64,000 bases of DNA from Geoanaerobacter pelophilus. GTDB taxonomy: Bacteria > Desulfobacterota > Desulfuromonadia > Geobacterales > DSM-12255. Positions 24,110-32,963 of the stretch are shown here, piece after piece. Under the pieces are notes generated by a model. That model was given only the letters and a program-made list of their open reading frames with translations. It was not told the DNA's origin and did no database searches. How positions within the stretch are numbered: the stretch's first letter is position 1; each line of letters opens with the position of its first letter. Both the position numbers and the translations under genes were made by a program. The DNA lies in NCBI RefSeq assembly GCF_018476885.1, contig NZ_JAHCVJ010000006.1, positions 186,001 through 250,000 on the forward strand, in the 5' to 3' direction.

Positions 24110-25393
24110 ATGACTTTACGAAACGACCGAGGTTTTACACTGGTTGAACTGATTGTGTCGATGGCGGTCTTTATTTTCGTCATCATGATAACAACAGATG
24201 CTTTTAACCTGATACTTTTGCAGACATCAAAGCTGATGCAGAGCGAAGAGAGCAATATTGAAGGAATCGTAGGGCTGGAGCAGTTTAGGCATGACTTGCA
24301 GCAGTCAGGTTTTGGGCTGCCTTATGCCTTTGTCAACTCTGATGGCACTGCTTCTGCTAATGATCCACAGTACGAGGAGGCCAAGGATTCTCCTGCTTCA
24401 GATTACAATGATGCGCCAAGCGGGATACCGAGAGCTATTATGTCCGGCAACGATCTCACTGGCGTCGGCAATATAGTGACAGGTTCGGATTATCTAGTTC
24501 TTCGTGGAACATCCTTGGCAAAGTCAGCAGCATCACAAAAATGGACATATGTTAGTTATTCTTCAACTTCTCCTAAACCTCATGCATGGCAATCATCAGG
24601 GGAGAACTTTGTCAAAAATGACTGGGTGATTGCCTTGAGACGGGCATTTACCAATGGTAAATATGTAAATCAGCTTGTTTTAGATCCAGATATCCTTCCA
24701 AGTGTAACCTCAAATCTCTATTATTCTTTTACTTATGATCCAACAGGATTCCTAACGCCGGTTGCATTTAATCCGTCTACTAAAAATGATATTTTTTTCA
24801 TCTATGGCATTGCGGCAAAAGACTTAGATGACATCAGCATGCCTTTCAACAGGACAGACTACTTTGTTCTGCGCCCCGCTGAAGCCAAAAGCATGCCGGC
24901 CTCTTGCGCTCCAAACACTGGGATCTTGTATAAGGGTAACATTAATCAAGAAGATGGGAAAACCAATTATTCCCTACCTCTAATGGATTGCATAGCCGAT
25001 ATGCAGGTGATATACGGGTGGGATCTTAAAAGTGGAGGAGCATCTGGCACTGATGGATTGATCGATACCTATTCCCGAGCTGATGGTGGCGCGGTTAGTG
25101 GTGAGGCATCAATTGCTGAAGTGAAGGGATGTTTAGGGACAGACGCGCAACAGCCTGGATATCCCGCAGCGCCGGAATGTATTCGGACAAGTCTCAAGCT
25201 GGTCAAGGTGTTTATTCTGGCCCAGAATGGCAAAAAGGACCCAAATTACACCAGCCCTGCAAGCTACCAGCTTTTTGATACCGGTGAATCGACGCTTGGC
25301 CGCACCTACGCCTTGGGAAACAGCATGAGAAATTACCGCTGGAAGGTATATAAACTTGTAGTCCGGCCAAAGAATCTTACCAGCAATAATTGA
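24110..25393 (+). CDS. pilW: Minor pilin, PilW type
   Basis: ATG 24110 is chosen because it gives a seven-residue prepilin leader before G-FTLVELIVSMAVFIFV; the frame is open further upstream but that part overlaps pilV and is not leader-like. The product is 427 residues, longer than most minor pilins, as is normal for PilW, with a large C-terminal domain containing FRHDLQQSGFGLPYAF near residue 60 and late segments such as TSLKLVKVFILAQNG. Part of the PilV-W-X-FimU-PilY1 tip complex. Confidence 0.9.
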   Translation: MTLRNDRGFTLVELIVSMAVFIFVIMITTDAFNLILLQTSKLMQSEESNIEGIVGLEQFRHDLQQSGFGLPYAFVNSDGTASANDPQYEEAKDSPASDYNDAPSGIPRAIMSGNDLTGVGNIVTGSDYLVLRGTSLAKSAASQKWTYVSYSSTSPKPHAWQSSGENFVKNDWVIALRRAFTNGKYVNQLVLDPDILPSVTSNLYYSFTYDPTGFLTPVAFNPSTKNDIFFIYGIAAKDLDDISMPFNRTDYFVLRPAEAKSMPASCAPNTGILYKGNINQEDGKTNYSLPLMDCIADMQVIYGWDLKSGGASGTDGLIDTYSRADGGAVSGEASIAEVKGCLGTDAQQPGYPAAPECIRTSLKLVKVFILAQNGKKDPNYTSPASYQLFDTGESTLGRTYALGNSMRNYRWKVYKLVVRPKNLTSNN

Positions 25394-25407
25394 TAGGCGG
25401 GACCGAT

Positions 25408-26022
25408 ATGAAACTCCTGAAAAATGAGCAGGGTGTGGCGCTGGTTACTGCCCTTATGCTTACCCTCATATCCTTGGGGATCATTATGGCTCTTCTCACC
25501 ATGATAACCTCTGGGGCAAAGCTCTCTGGAGCGCAAAAAAGGTACCGTACAGCGATGGAGGCTGCTCATGGCGGGACCGAGGTTGCCATGAAAGATATCT
25601 TGCCGATGATTCTCAGAAACTATTCTGAAACAAACCTTGTATCACAGGTGGAGAGCGGTTTCAGCGGTATTGGGCTTCAAGTTGCAACCACTAAAACATG
25701 TCTTCAAGCTAAACTTACAACACCCATAGCACAGTGGCCATCAGATTGCAGCTCAGCAATGAGTCCCAGACAGAGCCCTGATATGAGTTTTACCCTTCAA
25801 GCTACTGCAGGAGATCCATATAAAGTTTACGCAAAGATAATTGATACGGTTTCAGGGAATTCCGATCTAAGCGGACTGCAGCTTGAAGGGTCTGGGGTTG
25901 CTGAGAGCTCACCCATTCTAACTCCACAGCATTTCCCCTATCTTTACCGGGTCGAGGTTCAGGGGGAGCGTTCGTCAAATGCCAGGGAGCAGGCCAATAT
26001 CTCGGCACTGTATGCTTATTGA
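25408..26022 (+). CDS. pilX: PilX-type minor pilin-like protein
   Basis: A 204-residue protein beginning MKLLKNEQGVALVTALMLTL, the PilX_N signature: cleavable leader ending in glycine, then V/A instead of F at +1, followed by a hydrophobic helix. I prefer ATG 25408 to 25390 because GGCGGGACC lies just upstream and the leader then has normal length. The +5 residue is not glutamate, as in many PilX proteins. It is the last gene of the sigma-54-driven operon; no clear terminator hairpin follows within 100 bases. Confidence 0.86.
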   Translation: MKLLKNEQGVALVTALMLTLISLGIIMALLTMITSGAKLSGAQKRYRTAMEAAHGGTEVAMKDILPMILRNYSETNLVSQVESGFSGIGLQVATTKTCLQAKLTTPIAQWPSDCSSAMSPRQSPDMSFTLQATAGDPYKVYAKIIDTVSGNSDLSGLQLEGSGVAESSPILTPQHFPYLYRVEVQGERSSNAREQANISALYAY

Positions 26023-26155
26023 TACTTCGTTAGAGGTTTAGTTGCAAAATATTGATTTAAGAATGTCACCTGCCCGCCGATAAAAAAAACATCTTCTTCA
26101 TATTCTCATTGACGACGTCCCTCCCTATCCGTGAAGTCAAAAGAATTGCACTTTA

Positions 26156-26183
26156 TTGACTCATTCTATGGAATGAATAAATT
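26156..26183 (+). promoter_or_regulatory. Promoter-like pair with internal palindrome upstream of the HTH-pilM operon
   Basis: TTGACT (26156-26161) and TAAATT (26178-26183) are 16 bases apart. The spacer is almost filled by the inverted repeat TCATTC-TATG-GAATGA (26161-26176), so a bound protein would block polymerase. Confidence 0.35.
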
Positions 26184-26246
26184 GTCGCAGTTTGTTGGAC
26201 TTTTATGGAAATAGTATGACAATAACATATAATTATATTAAACTTC

Positions 26247-26295
26247 TTGACAATTGTAGAAAATGCGGTACATTTCCGCTAAATATAGGAAATGT
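26247..26295 (+). promoter_or_regulatory. Promoter and operator-like palindrome of the HTH-pilMNOPQ operon
   Basis: TTGACA (26247-26252) and TACATT (26269-26274) are 16 bases apart. The inverted repeat ACATTTCC (26270-26277)/GGAAATGT (26288-26295) overlaps the -10 box and expected start site. This is a typical repressor-operator position, and the next gene encodes a small DNA-binding protein, so autoregulation is a reasonable inference. Confidence 0.5.
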
Positions 26296-26317
26296 CTTAA
26301 TATATGGTGGAACAGGC

Positions 26318-26518
26318 ATGAAAAGTAAGAACAGCGTAAAAAAAATCAGAGAAGCTAAGTTGATGAGCAAGGCTGAGTTATCGAGACTTGCCGGGGTATC
26401 TCCGGTCACCATTGATCGCATTGAAGACGGGAAGGAATGCAGAGTGGAGACCAAGAGAAAGATAATACTGGCGCTCGGCTTTTCTCTTGCCGAAAAGGAC
26501 AAGGTTTTTCAGGAATAA
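26318..26518 (+). CDS. Small Xre-family helix-turn-helix regulator
   Basis: A 66-residue DNA-binding protein consisting of little more than one Xre/Cro-type HTH: REAKLMSKAELSRLAGVSPV followed by TIDRIEDGK. ATG 26318 is selected because it follows GGTGGAACAGG and starts the domain cleanly; the frame is open upstream to 26192, but that part crosses the promoter at 26247-26274. It ends 20 bases before pilM and is therefore likely to be transcribed with pilMNOPQ. Palindromes in its promoter make it a candidate regulator of pilus-assembly genes. Confidence 0.85.
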   Translation: MKSKNSVKKIREAKLMSKAELSRLAGVSPVTIDRIEDGKECRVETKRKIILALGFSLAEKDKVFQE

Positions 26519-26538
26519 TCCCAGGATAGGAAAAGCTC

Positions 26539-27594
26539 ATGTTATTCCAACGAAAAAAGGACATTCTCGGGATTGATATAGGTTCCAGTTCCGTGAAGCT
26601 TGTTCAGCTAAAACAGCAGAAAAATGGCTACAGCCTTGTGAATCTCGGGCTGCTGCCCCTACCTCCTGAGGCAATTGTCGATAATGCCCTTATGGACAGC
26701 TCATCTATCGTGGAGAGTGTTAAGAACCTTATAAAAAGCCTCAATATTAAAGATAAGGAGATCGCCTGCTCTGTATCAGGGAATTCGGTCATTATCAGGA
26801 AAATATTGCTTCCTGCAATGCCGCCAGAAGAGCTTGAAGAGCAGATTCAGTGGGAGGCCGAACAGTATATTCCTTTTGATGTCAACGATGTTAATATTGA
26901 TTTCCAGCTGCTTGCCCAGGACGAGAATGACCTTTCAAAAATGAACGTGCTGCTTGTGGCCAGCAAAAAAGACATAATTAATGACTACACCACAGTCTTC
27001 AGCGAGGCCGGGTTGAAACTTGTGGTAATGGATGTCGATTCTTTTGCTGTTCAGAATATATTTGAGTTTAATTATGATACCGACCCCGACGAAGTGTATG
27101 CCCTGATAAATGTAGGCGCCAGCATTATGAACATTAATATAGTCAGGGGTGGGATCTCTTTGTTCACCCGTGATGTTCAGATGGGCGGTAATCTTTATAC
27201 AGAAGAGATTCAGAAACAGTTTGCTTTATCACGTGATGATGCAGAGCGTGTCAAGCTCACTGGTGACATTCAGGAGCCTGAGCGACTGAGTGACGTAATA
27301 GACAGGATCAACGACACCCTGGCGATAGAGATTCGCAGATCGCTTGACTTCTATAACTCAAATGCAAGTGATGGGAAAATTTCCAAGGTGTTTTTAAGCG
27401 GTGGTTGTTCAAAGACTTCTAAACTTGCCGAAGCTGTGAGTGAACGTCTTGGAATGCCTGTTGAGATATTGAATCCATTCCAGAAAATTAAATTTAGCGA
27501 GAAAGAGTTTGACCCTGAATACCTTCAGGCAATTGCGCCGTTAATGACAGTTGTTACTGGCTTGGCGACAAGGAGGTCCGGGGATAAATGGTAA
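26539..27594 (+). CDS. pilM: Type IV pilus assembly protein PilM
   Basis: An actin-like ATP-binding protein on the cytoplasmic face of the inner membrane that binds the N-terminus of PilN. The 351 residues begin with ILGIDIGSSSVKLVQL (phosphate-1 loop of the actin fold) and contain QWEAEQYIPFDVNDV, the PilM signature, plus LINVGASIMNINIV and FLSGGCSKTSKLAEAV. The length is normal. It starts 20 bases after the HTH gene and its end overlaps pilN by seven bases. Confidence 0.97.
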   Translation: MLFQRKKDILGIDIGSSSVKLVQLKQQKNGYSLVNLGLLPLPPEAIVDNALMDSSSIVESVKNLIKSLNIKDKEIACSVSGNSVIIRKILLPAMPPEELEEQIQWEAEQYIPFDVNDVNIDFQLLAQDENDLSKMNVLLVASKKDIINDYTTVFSEAGLKLVVMDVDSFAVQNIFEFNYDTDPDEVYALINVGASIMNINIVRGGISLFTRDVQMGGNLYTEEIQKQFALSRDDAERVKLTGDIQEPERLSDVIDRINDTLAIEIRRSLDFYNSNASDGKISKVFLSGGCSKTSKLAEAVSERLGMPVEILNPFQKIKFSEKEFDPEYLQAIAPLMTVVTGLATRRSGDKW

Positions 27595-28169
27595 GAATTA
27601 ATCTACTCCCTGTCAGGACAAATAAAAAGAAAGAGACTGCTAAACAGCAGGTTCTTATTTTCGCGCTTGTTGTAGCTGGGTGCTTGGTTGCTTGCATAAG
27701 CGTTTATTCGCTTACCCTAGCGAAGATTGCGGCCACAAAGCAGGAAATCGGCAAATCTGAAAAAGAGATTGCGATTCTGAAAACTAAAATAGGCGAAATC
27801 GATAACATCAAGAAACTCCAGGACGAAGTGAGACGGAAACTTGATGTTCTCAATCAGCTTCGTAAAAACAAGACCGGGCCTGCAAGCAGGCTTGCTCATA
27901 TATGCGATGCCATACCCGAAAAAGTATGGCTGACAAAATATGTCGAAAGCAGTGCCGCGACTTCATTGGCTGGCGTTGCATACAACGAAGAACTGATTGC
28001 CGAGTTGATGCGCAACCTTATGGCAACCGGCGATTTTTCTAATGTTGAACTCCAGGTGTCAGAGCAGTATGAAGTTGTTGGCGTAAAAGCAAAGAGATTT
28101 GAACTTATTTGCACTCTGAAGCCGGTTCAATCAATTGCCCCTAAGGATGGAGGTGCTCCCAAGAAGTAA
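27588..28169 (+). CDS. pilN: Type IV pilus assembly protein PilN
   Basis: A bitopic inner-membrane protein of 193 residues. It opens with the conserved PilM-binding peptide MVRINLLPVRTNKKKE, then a membrane helix (about 22-45), a coiled-coil region (IGKSEKEIAILKTKIGEID), and a periplasmic ferredoxin-like domain. It forms the alignment complex with PilM, PilO and PilP. It overlaps pilM by seven bases; 62 bases separate it from pilO. Confidence 0.95.
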   Translation: MVRINLLPVRTNKKKETAKQQVLIFALVVAGCLVACISVYSLTLAKIAATKQEIGKSEKEIAILKTKIGEIDNIKKLQDEVRRKLDVLNQLRKNKTGPASRLAHICDAIPEKVWLTKYVESSAATSLAGVAYNEELIAELMRNLMATGDFSNVELQVSEQYEVVGVKAKRFELICTLKPVQSIAPKDGGAPKK

Positions 28170-28231
28170 ACAACGGCTTCCAACTCACTGGAGATGGCTT
28201 ATCCGTATGATAATTTCTTTGGGGATAATTT

Positions 28232-28837
28232 ATGGATCCGAATATTGAAAAAATTCTGAAGCTTCCAGCCAAACAGAAGTTAGCTATTCTTCTACTGGTA
28301 GTTATCGCTATCGGCGCTGGCTTCTTTTTCGGCCTTCAACAGCCAAAGTTAAAAGAGTTGAAGGCCCAGCAGGACACTCTGGCTAAGATCCATGACCAGG
28401 TTCAGGAGAAGAAAAAAATTGCGGATCAGTTACCTAAGTACCGAGCTGAATATGCAAAGCTTCAAAAGGACCTTGATAGCGCTCTGACCGAGCTTCCGAA
28501 CCAGAAAGAGATCCCATCCCTATTGACCAGTATAACCAATGTCGGGAAAGCGGCAGGGTTGGATTTTTTGCTTTTTAGGCCAAAGCCCGAAGTCGCCAAA
28601 GGGTTTTATGCAGAAGTTCCTGTTGATATAATAGTTTCCGGTGGGTTCATGAATATTGCCAACTTTTTCATTGCTGTGGGCAATCTCCCAAGAATCGTCA
28701 ATATTGGAGATGTGAACTTTGCCGACATCAAATATGACAAGGATAAGGGGCGTACTAATCTGCGTGTCACCTGTCTTGCAACGACATTCCGATTCCTGGA
28801 CAAGAAAGAGATCAAGGATGACAAGAAGAAGAAATAG
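28232..28837 (+). CDS. pilO: Type IV pilus assembly protein PilO
   Basis: A 201-residue bitopic membrane protein: short cytoplasmic N-terminus, membrane helix about 18-37 (LAILLLVVIAIGAGFFFGLQ), coiled coil about 40-95, and a periplasmic domain with ELPNQKEIPSLLTSITNVGK and ADIKYDKDKGRTNLRVTCLA. It dimerises with PilN and contacts PilP. The end overlaps the pilP start by 20 bases. The C-terminus is unusually lysine- and aspartate-rich (KKEIKDDKKKK). Confidence 0.95.
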   Translation: MDPNIEKILKLPAKQKLAILLLVVIAIGAGFFFGLQQPKLKELKAQQDTLAKIHDQVQEKKKIADQLPKYRAEYAKLQKDLDSALTELPNQKEIPSLLTSITNVGKAAGLDFLLFRPKPEVAKGFYAEVPVDIIVSGGFMNIANFFIAVGNLPRIVNIGDVNFADIKYDKDKGRTNLRVTCLATTFRFLDKKEIKDDKKKK

Positions 28838-29438
28838 TCTCAAGATCGCCTTCCTGTTACTGGCTTTAATAGCTGGAGCTACTGGATGCAAAAAGGAGGA
28901 GAACGCCGCGCCTTCTCCAGCCAAGGCCGCCAAGCCTGCACAACAGGTTGTGCAAAAGCAAATGACATCTGCAGGTGGGGTTGTGGCAAAGGGTGTTCAA
29001 AAACAGCCATCTTCTTCAAAAGGACAGGTTAAAGCGATTCAGCAGCAGAGTTCGTCAATCAAGCGTGTCGCAATCAATGAGTCGCAAATAGATTTCTCCA
29101 ACAGAAAAGACCCTTTCAAGCCTTTCATTGTCCAACCTGTAATGCCTGTTAAAAAAGGAGTTACATCGGCCAATCAAAATGCCCTTCCCATACAGAGCTT
29201 TGATGTTAACAAGTTCATGCTTGCTGGAATCATTGCCGGCCTTAAAGAAAATCGCGCCTTGATTGTGGATCCTTATCGCAAAGGGTATGTGGTCAAGGCT
29301 GGGATGTTGCTGGGTAACAACAATGGCCGTATAACAAAAATCTCGAATAATGCCGTAGAGGTTCTCGAACAGTTCCGTGATGATAATGGGATACTTCGTA
29401 AACGTACTGTGCGGCTTGTTCTGCCTCAGAAAAAGTAA
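28818..29438 (+). CDS. pilP: Type IV pilus assembly lipoprotein PilP
   Basis: A lipoprotein linking the inner-membrane PilMNO complex to the secretin PilQ. ATG 28818 gives MTRRRNSLKIAFLLLALIAG followed by a lipobox ATGC, and lies within the end of pilO. After a low-complexity Gln/Lys/Ser region (about 35-90) comes the PilP domain with DFSNRKDPFKPFIV, MLAGIIAGLKENRALIVDP and the basic strand RKRTVRLVLPQ. The total is 206 residues. The next gene is pilQ, 12 bases on. Confidence 0.93.
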   Translation: MTRRRNSLKIAFLLLALIAGATGCKKEENAAPSPAKAAKPAQQVVQKQMTSAGGVVAKGVQKQPSSSKGQVKAIQQQSSSIKRVAINESQIDFSNRKDPFKPFIVQPVMPVKKGVTSANQNALPIQSFDVNKFMLAGIIAGLKENRALIVDPYRKGYVVKAGMLLGNNNGRITKISNNAVEVLEQFRDDNGILRKRTVRLVLPQKK

Positions 29439-29450
29439 GGAGACAGTCAG

Positions 29451-32225
29451 ATGAGAAAACATCCGTTCAGTAAGCTGCTCACTCATGCACTGACCGTCGT
29501 GGGAATGATCCTGGCGTTATGGACCGGATTGGCCTCGGCAGCGGTTGACAAAGGGGCGGATTCTCCTGCCTTGCTTAAAGCGATCAATGCTTCGCCTGAT
29601 GGCTATCAGGTTGAGATTGCTGCGGATAGAGCACTGACATTCACTTATTATAAAACATCAAATCCGCATCGGGCAGTGATCGATCTTGCTCAGGCTGATG
29701 CCGGAGAACTGCCGAAAAACATGGAAGTTAATGCCGGCATTATCAAGAGGATCAATGTCACCAAACATACTTTCGGGGCAGGTTTTTTGAGCAGGGTCGA
29801 GATCGTTCTTGCTGCGGATGAAGAGTTTACCGTAACGCCGAATCCGGAAGATAAAGGCCGCCTTGTTATTGCATTTACAAAGCCCCAAGCGGCCCAGTCT
29901 GTAAAGCCCGAAGAACAAAAGCAGGATGAAGTAAAGGTTTCGGAAAAAGCTGCTGAAAGTGCACCTGTGGTCCCTGCTGTTACAGCTGCTGTTGCTCCTG
30001 CGTCTCCCAAAACGGCTGCTTCTCCCGATGCTCAACCTGGTAAAAATGAAGCTAACGCCCAGAGTGCATCTCCCGCAGCCACACTTGTCGCATCTGAAAA
30101 GTCAGATAGTGCAGTAATTGAGGTCACAGCGGTCGAAGCTTTAAAAGACTCAATTGAAATCAAGATCAAGGGTCAGGTTTCATTCAAGAGTTTCAGGATG
30201 AACAAGCCAGACAGGCTTGTAGTTGATGTCTTCGGGGCGAAAACGTCGATAAAAGCCCAAGCTATCGATCTTAATTCCTTTGGCGTCGGCAAGGTGAGGA
30301 TTGGTATTAATCCCGATAAGGTACGTCTTGTTTTTGATGCCGCAAAAGACAAGTTACTGCCGAGTCAGGTGACAACTGGCGATGCCGGCCTGAAAGTGAT
30401 CTTTTCTCCGGTTGGTGAGTCAAATGAATCAAAGGTAAAAGAAGCACCAATTGCAGAAGTTCCTCCAGCTCAAACTGAAGCAACTACCGTAAAGAAAAAT
30501 CTCAAATCAAGGGGAGCCGGTGTTGTTGAAGCGATTGATTTTGAGGTCAAGGGCGATAATTCACTAATTACGGTAACCGTTAGTGGTTCCTGTGAGCCGG
30601 GGCGACCGGTGAAGGTCGCTAAAGGGATGACCTTAACATTCAAAAACTGCCAGATCTCTCGTAAACTCCAGCGGTTCATAGATTCAGGGTCATTTCCGAG
30701 TGTTGTTCAAGGCATAACCCCGCTCAGCATCAAGAGAAAAAATAGCAATGACACCAGGCTTATCGTACAGCTCAGGGCTGATGCTCCCAATAAGCTAACT
30801 CAGTCCGGTGAAAAATATGTGTGGGAGTTTAAGAATACCAAACTGCCTCCCGCAAAAGTGGATAAGAATGTCCCGGAGCTTTTGTCCGGCGATGTTAAAC
30901 CCCAGAAATCCTTCATTGGAGAGCCATCAGAAAATGAGCTTGCCGGCGAGACTGGGGTTGAAATCCTGGCCGACGACAAGGCCAATAGTTTTGTTCCGAA
31001 GGTGGTTTCTAAAAAGAAATATACTGGCCGCAGAGTTTCACTCGAATTCTCCGATGCAGAAGTGCGCAAAATATTCCAGTTGATTGCCGAGGTCAGTAAC
31101 CTCAATTTCCTTATTGCTGACGACGTAACCGGCACAATCAGTATCAAGCTGGTCAATGTTCCTTGGGATCAGGCACTGGACGTTATTCTCGAATCCAAAA
31201 ATCTTGAGATGAAGCGTGAAGGGAACATTGTCCAGATCAAGCCTAAGGGTAAGTTCAAAAGCGCTCAGATTGAAGAGCAGGAAGCAAAGAAAGCTCAGGA
31301 ACGTGCTTTGCCGCTGGTAACTGAAATCTTTGATGTAAACTTTGCCGATATTGGTGAGGTTCAGGCTCAGTTTGAAAAGATCAGGAGTGAGCGAGGGGTC
31401 ATTACTAAAGACGGTCGCACCAATCGGGTTATAGTAAAGGATGTCCAGCCAGCGATTGAAGAAATGAAATTCCTGCTTAAAAATGTAGATATGCCTGAGA
31501 AGCAGGTGCTTATCGAAGCTCGCATTGTTGAGGCAACCTCAACTTTCTCTCGCGATCTCGGGGTGCAATGGGGGCTCCATTACAAGGATGGCTCGGCATC
31601 AATGGCCGGCATTAACAGCATTGACACCGGTTGGGGTGGAGTTATAGGGATCACCCCACCTACTTCAGGTTTTAACTCTTCCAGCACATCCGGCGCATCC
31701 ATGGGGCTATCATTCGGGAAACTGACCAGCAATATCCAGCTTGATCTCCGTTTGTCTGCTGCAGCCAACGCCGGTCTGGTAAAGATTGTCTCCAGCCCGA
31801 AGGTTGTCACCTTGAATAACAAGCAGGCGAAGATTTCCCAAGGCCAGGCAATCTATCTCCCTTCGACTTCAGCAGAAGGAACAAAACAGGATAAAGTCGA
31901 TGCTACCCTCTCTCTGGAGGTTACGCCGCACATAACTCCCGATGGCACCATATCCATGAAGATCACTGCCAAGAACGATGCGCCGGGTACCGCACCATCC
32001 GGGGCAACTGCCGCAGTGAACAAGAAGGAAGCCAATACGGAACTGCTCGTGAAAAATGGTGAAACAACAGTTATCGGCGGTATTTATGTGGACAGCGATA
32101 CCGAATCCGATTCCGGAGTACCATATCTCATGGATATCCCGCTGCTCGGGTGGTTTTTCAAATCCAACACCAAGGTCAAAACCAAAACCGAATTGCTGAT
32201 ATTTATAACACCGAGAATTATTTGA
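29451..32225 (+). CDS. pilQ: Type IV pilus secretin PilQ
   Basis: The outer-membrane pore through which the pilus emerges, 924 residues. A signal peptide (cleavage near SAAV, about residue 29) is followed by an AMIN domain (about 40-145), an Ala/Pro/Lys-rich linker (about 150-220), further AMIN domains (about 225-310 and 355-475), the STN/N0 domain (VSLEFSDAEVRKIFQLIAEV, about 525), the N1 region (RTNRVIVKDVQPAIEEMKF), and the secretin core (VLIEARIVEATSTFSRDLG; VKIVSSPKVVTLNNKQAKI). The closing segments are ETTVIGGIYVD and ELLIFITPRII. The ribosome site is AAGGAG. It sits at the end of the HTH-pilMNOPQ unit, with one lipoprotein gene after it. Confidence 0.97.
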   Translation: MRKHPFSKLLTHALTVVGMILALWTGLASAAVDKGADSPALLKAINASPDGYQVEIAADRALTFTYYKTSNPHRAVIDLAQADAGELPKNMEVNAGIIKRINVTKHTFGAGFLSRVEIVLAADEEFTVTPNPEDKGRLVIAFTKPQAAQSVKPEEQKQDEVKVSEKAAESAPVVPAVTAAVAPASPKTAASPDAQPGKNEANAQSASPAATLVASEKSDSAVIEVTAVEALKDSIEIKIKGQVSFKSFRMNKPDRLVVDVFGAKTSIKAQAIDLNSFGVGKVRIGINPDKVRLVFDAAKDKLLPSQVTTGDAGLKVIFSPVGESNESKVKEAPIAEVPPAQTEATTVKKNLKSRGAGVVEAIDFEVKGDNSLITVTVSGSCEPGRPVKVAKGMTLTFKNCQISRKLQRFIDSGSFPSVVQGITPLSIKRKNSNDTRLIVQLRADAPNKLTQSGEKYVWEFKNTKLPPAKVDKNVPELLSGDVKPQKSFIGEPSENELAGETGVEILADDKANSFVPKVVSKKKYTGRRVSLEFSDAEVRKIFQLIAEVSNLNFLIADDVTGTISIKLVNVPWDQALDVILESKNLEMKREGNIVQIKPKGKFKSAQIEEQEAKKAQERALPLVTEIFDVNFADIGEVQAQFEKIRSERGVITKDGRTNRVIVKDVQPAIEEMKFLLKNVDMPEKQVLIEARIVEATSTFSRDLGVQWGLHYKDGSASMAGINSIDTGWGGVIGITPPTSGFNSSSTSGASMGLSFGKLTSNIQLDLRLSAAANAGLVKIVSSPKVVTLNNKQAKISQGQAIYLPSTSAEGTKQDKVDATLSLEVTPHITPDGTISMKITAKNDAPGTAPSGATAAVNKKEANTELLVKNGETTVIGGIYVDSDTESDSGVPYLMDIPLLGWFFKSNTKVKTKTELLIFITPRII

Positions 32226-32250
32226 TATATATAGGTATATAGGAGGAAAG

Positions 32251-32883
32251 ATGAAATTGTTGAGGATTATATTTTTAGTTTTTATCTGCATGTCTCTTTT
32301 TGGTTGTGGAGATGATGGCAAAGTTGGAAGTCTTACTCTGGGTACTCCTTTTGCGACTAACAATGGTGACGGCACTTATCAGGTAGGAGCTACAGCCACA
32401 TACTCTAATCCTTCTCAAAGCAATCTTGTCGGGGTGTCTATAACTTTTAAGCTTATCGATACTGCTACAAATACTATCATAAGCACATTTTCAGACACAA
32501 CACCAACAAATGGCAGTTTTGGCTGTCAGTGGACTGTGCCGCAACAACTAACCCCACAGGGGTTTCTGATTGTCGCAAGCTCCGGAGGTCTTGAAGATAC
32601 TAAATCAGTTTCTGTACCCGCTTTGGGTGTTTTATCTGTTGCCTCCTCTTCTATTACATTCACAAATACCGAACCGGCACCTACAATTAAGCAAAATGCG
32701 ATATCTGGTGGTACAACTCCATATTCTGCATCATCAAGCAATGCGGCACTTGCCACTGTTTCTGTCTCGGGGAACGCAGTTTCTGTGACAAGGGCTTCAA
32801 ATGCAACTGGTACAGTTATTGTGACTGTCACAGACGCGTCGCCTACACGACAGTCGACATCTTTTAGTGTAGTGCTACAATAA
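32251..32883 (+). CDS. Lipoprotein with Ig-like beta-sandwich, function unknown
   Basis: A 210-residue lipoprotein (lipobox SLFGC, Cys19) 25 bases after pilQ with a strong AGGAGG ribosome site. The mature protein is serine/threonine-rich and looks like two Ig-like domains: DGTYQVGATATYSNPSQSNL at about 40-60 and a second with SSNAALATVSVSGNAVSVTR, which resembles bacterial Big_2-type repeats. It lacks the TPR repeats of PilF-type pilotins, so a secretin-pilotin role is not supported by fold, but its location suggests co-expression with PilQ. Terminated by the hairpin at 32918. Confidence 0.8.
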   Translation: MKLLRIIFLVFICMSLFGCGDDGKVGSLTLGTPFATNNGDGTYQVGATATYSNPSQSNLVGVSITFKLIDTATNTIISTFSDTTPTNGSFGCQWTVPQQLTPQGFLIVASSGGLEDTKSVSVPALGVLSVASSSITFTNTEPAPTIKQNAISGGTTPYSASSSNAALATVSVSGNAVSVTRASNATGTVIVTVTDASPTRQSTSFSVVLQ

Positions 32884-32917
32884 GTTAGAGGTTTTTTTAG
32901 CCATCATATTAACATTT

Positions 32918-32946
32918 ACGCCAGGGTGAATTCCCTGGCGTTTGTT
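32918..32946 (+). terminator. Intrinsic terminator after the pilus operon
   Basis: A nine-pair stem ACGCCAGGG/CCCTGGCGT with six-base loop is followed by TTGTTT. It separates the pilMNOPQ-lipoprotein operon from aroC, whose ATG is at 32964. Confidence 0.8.
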
Positions 32947-32963
32947 TACAAAGGAACCAGTAA

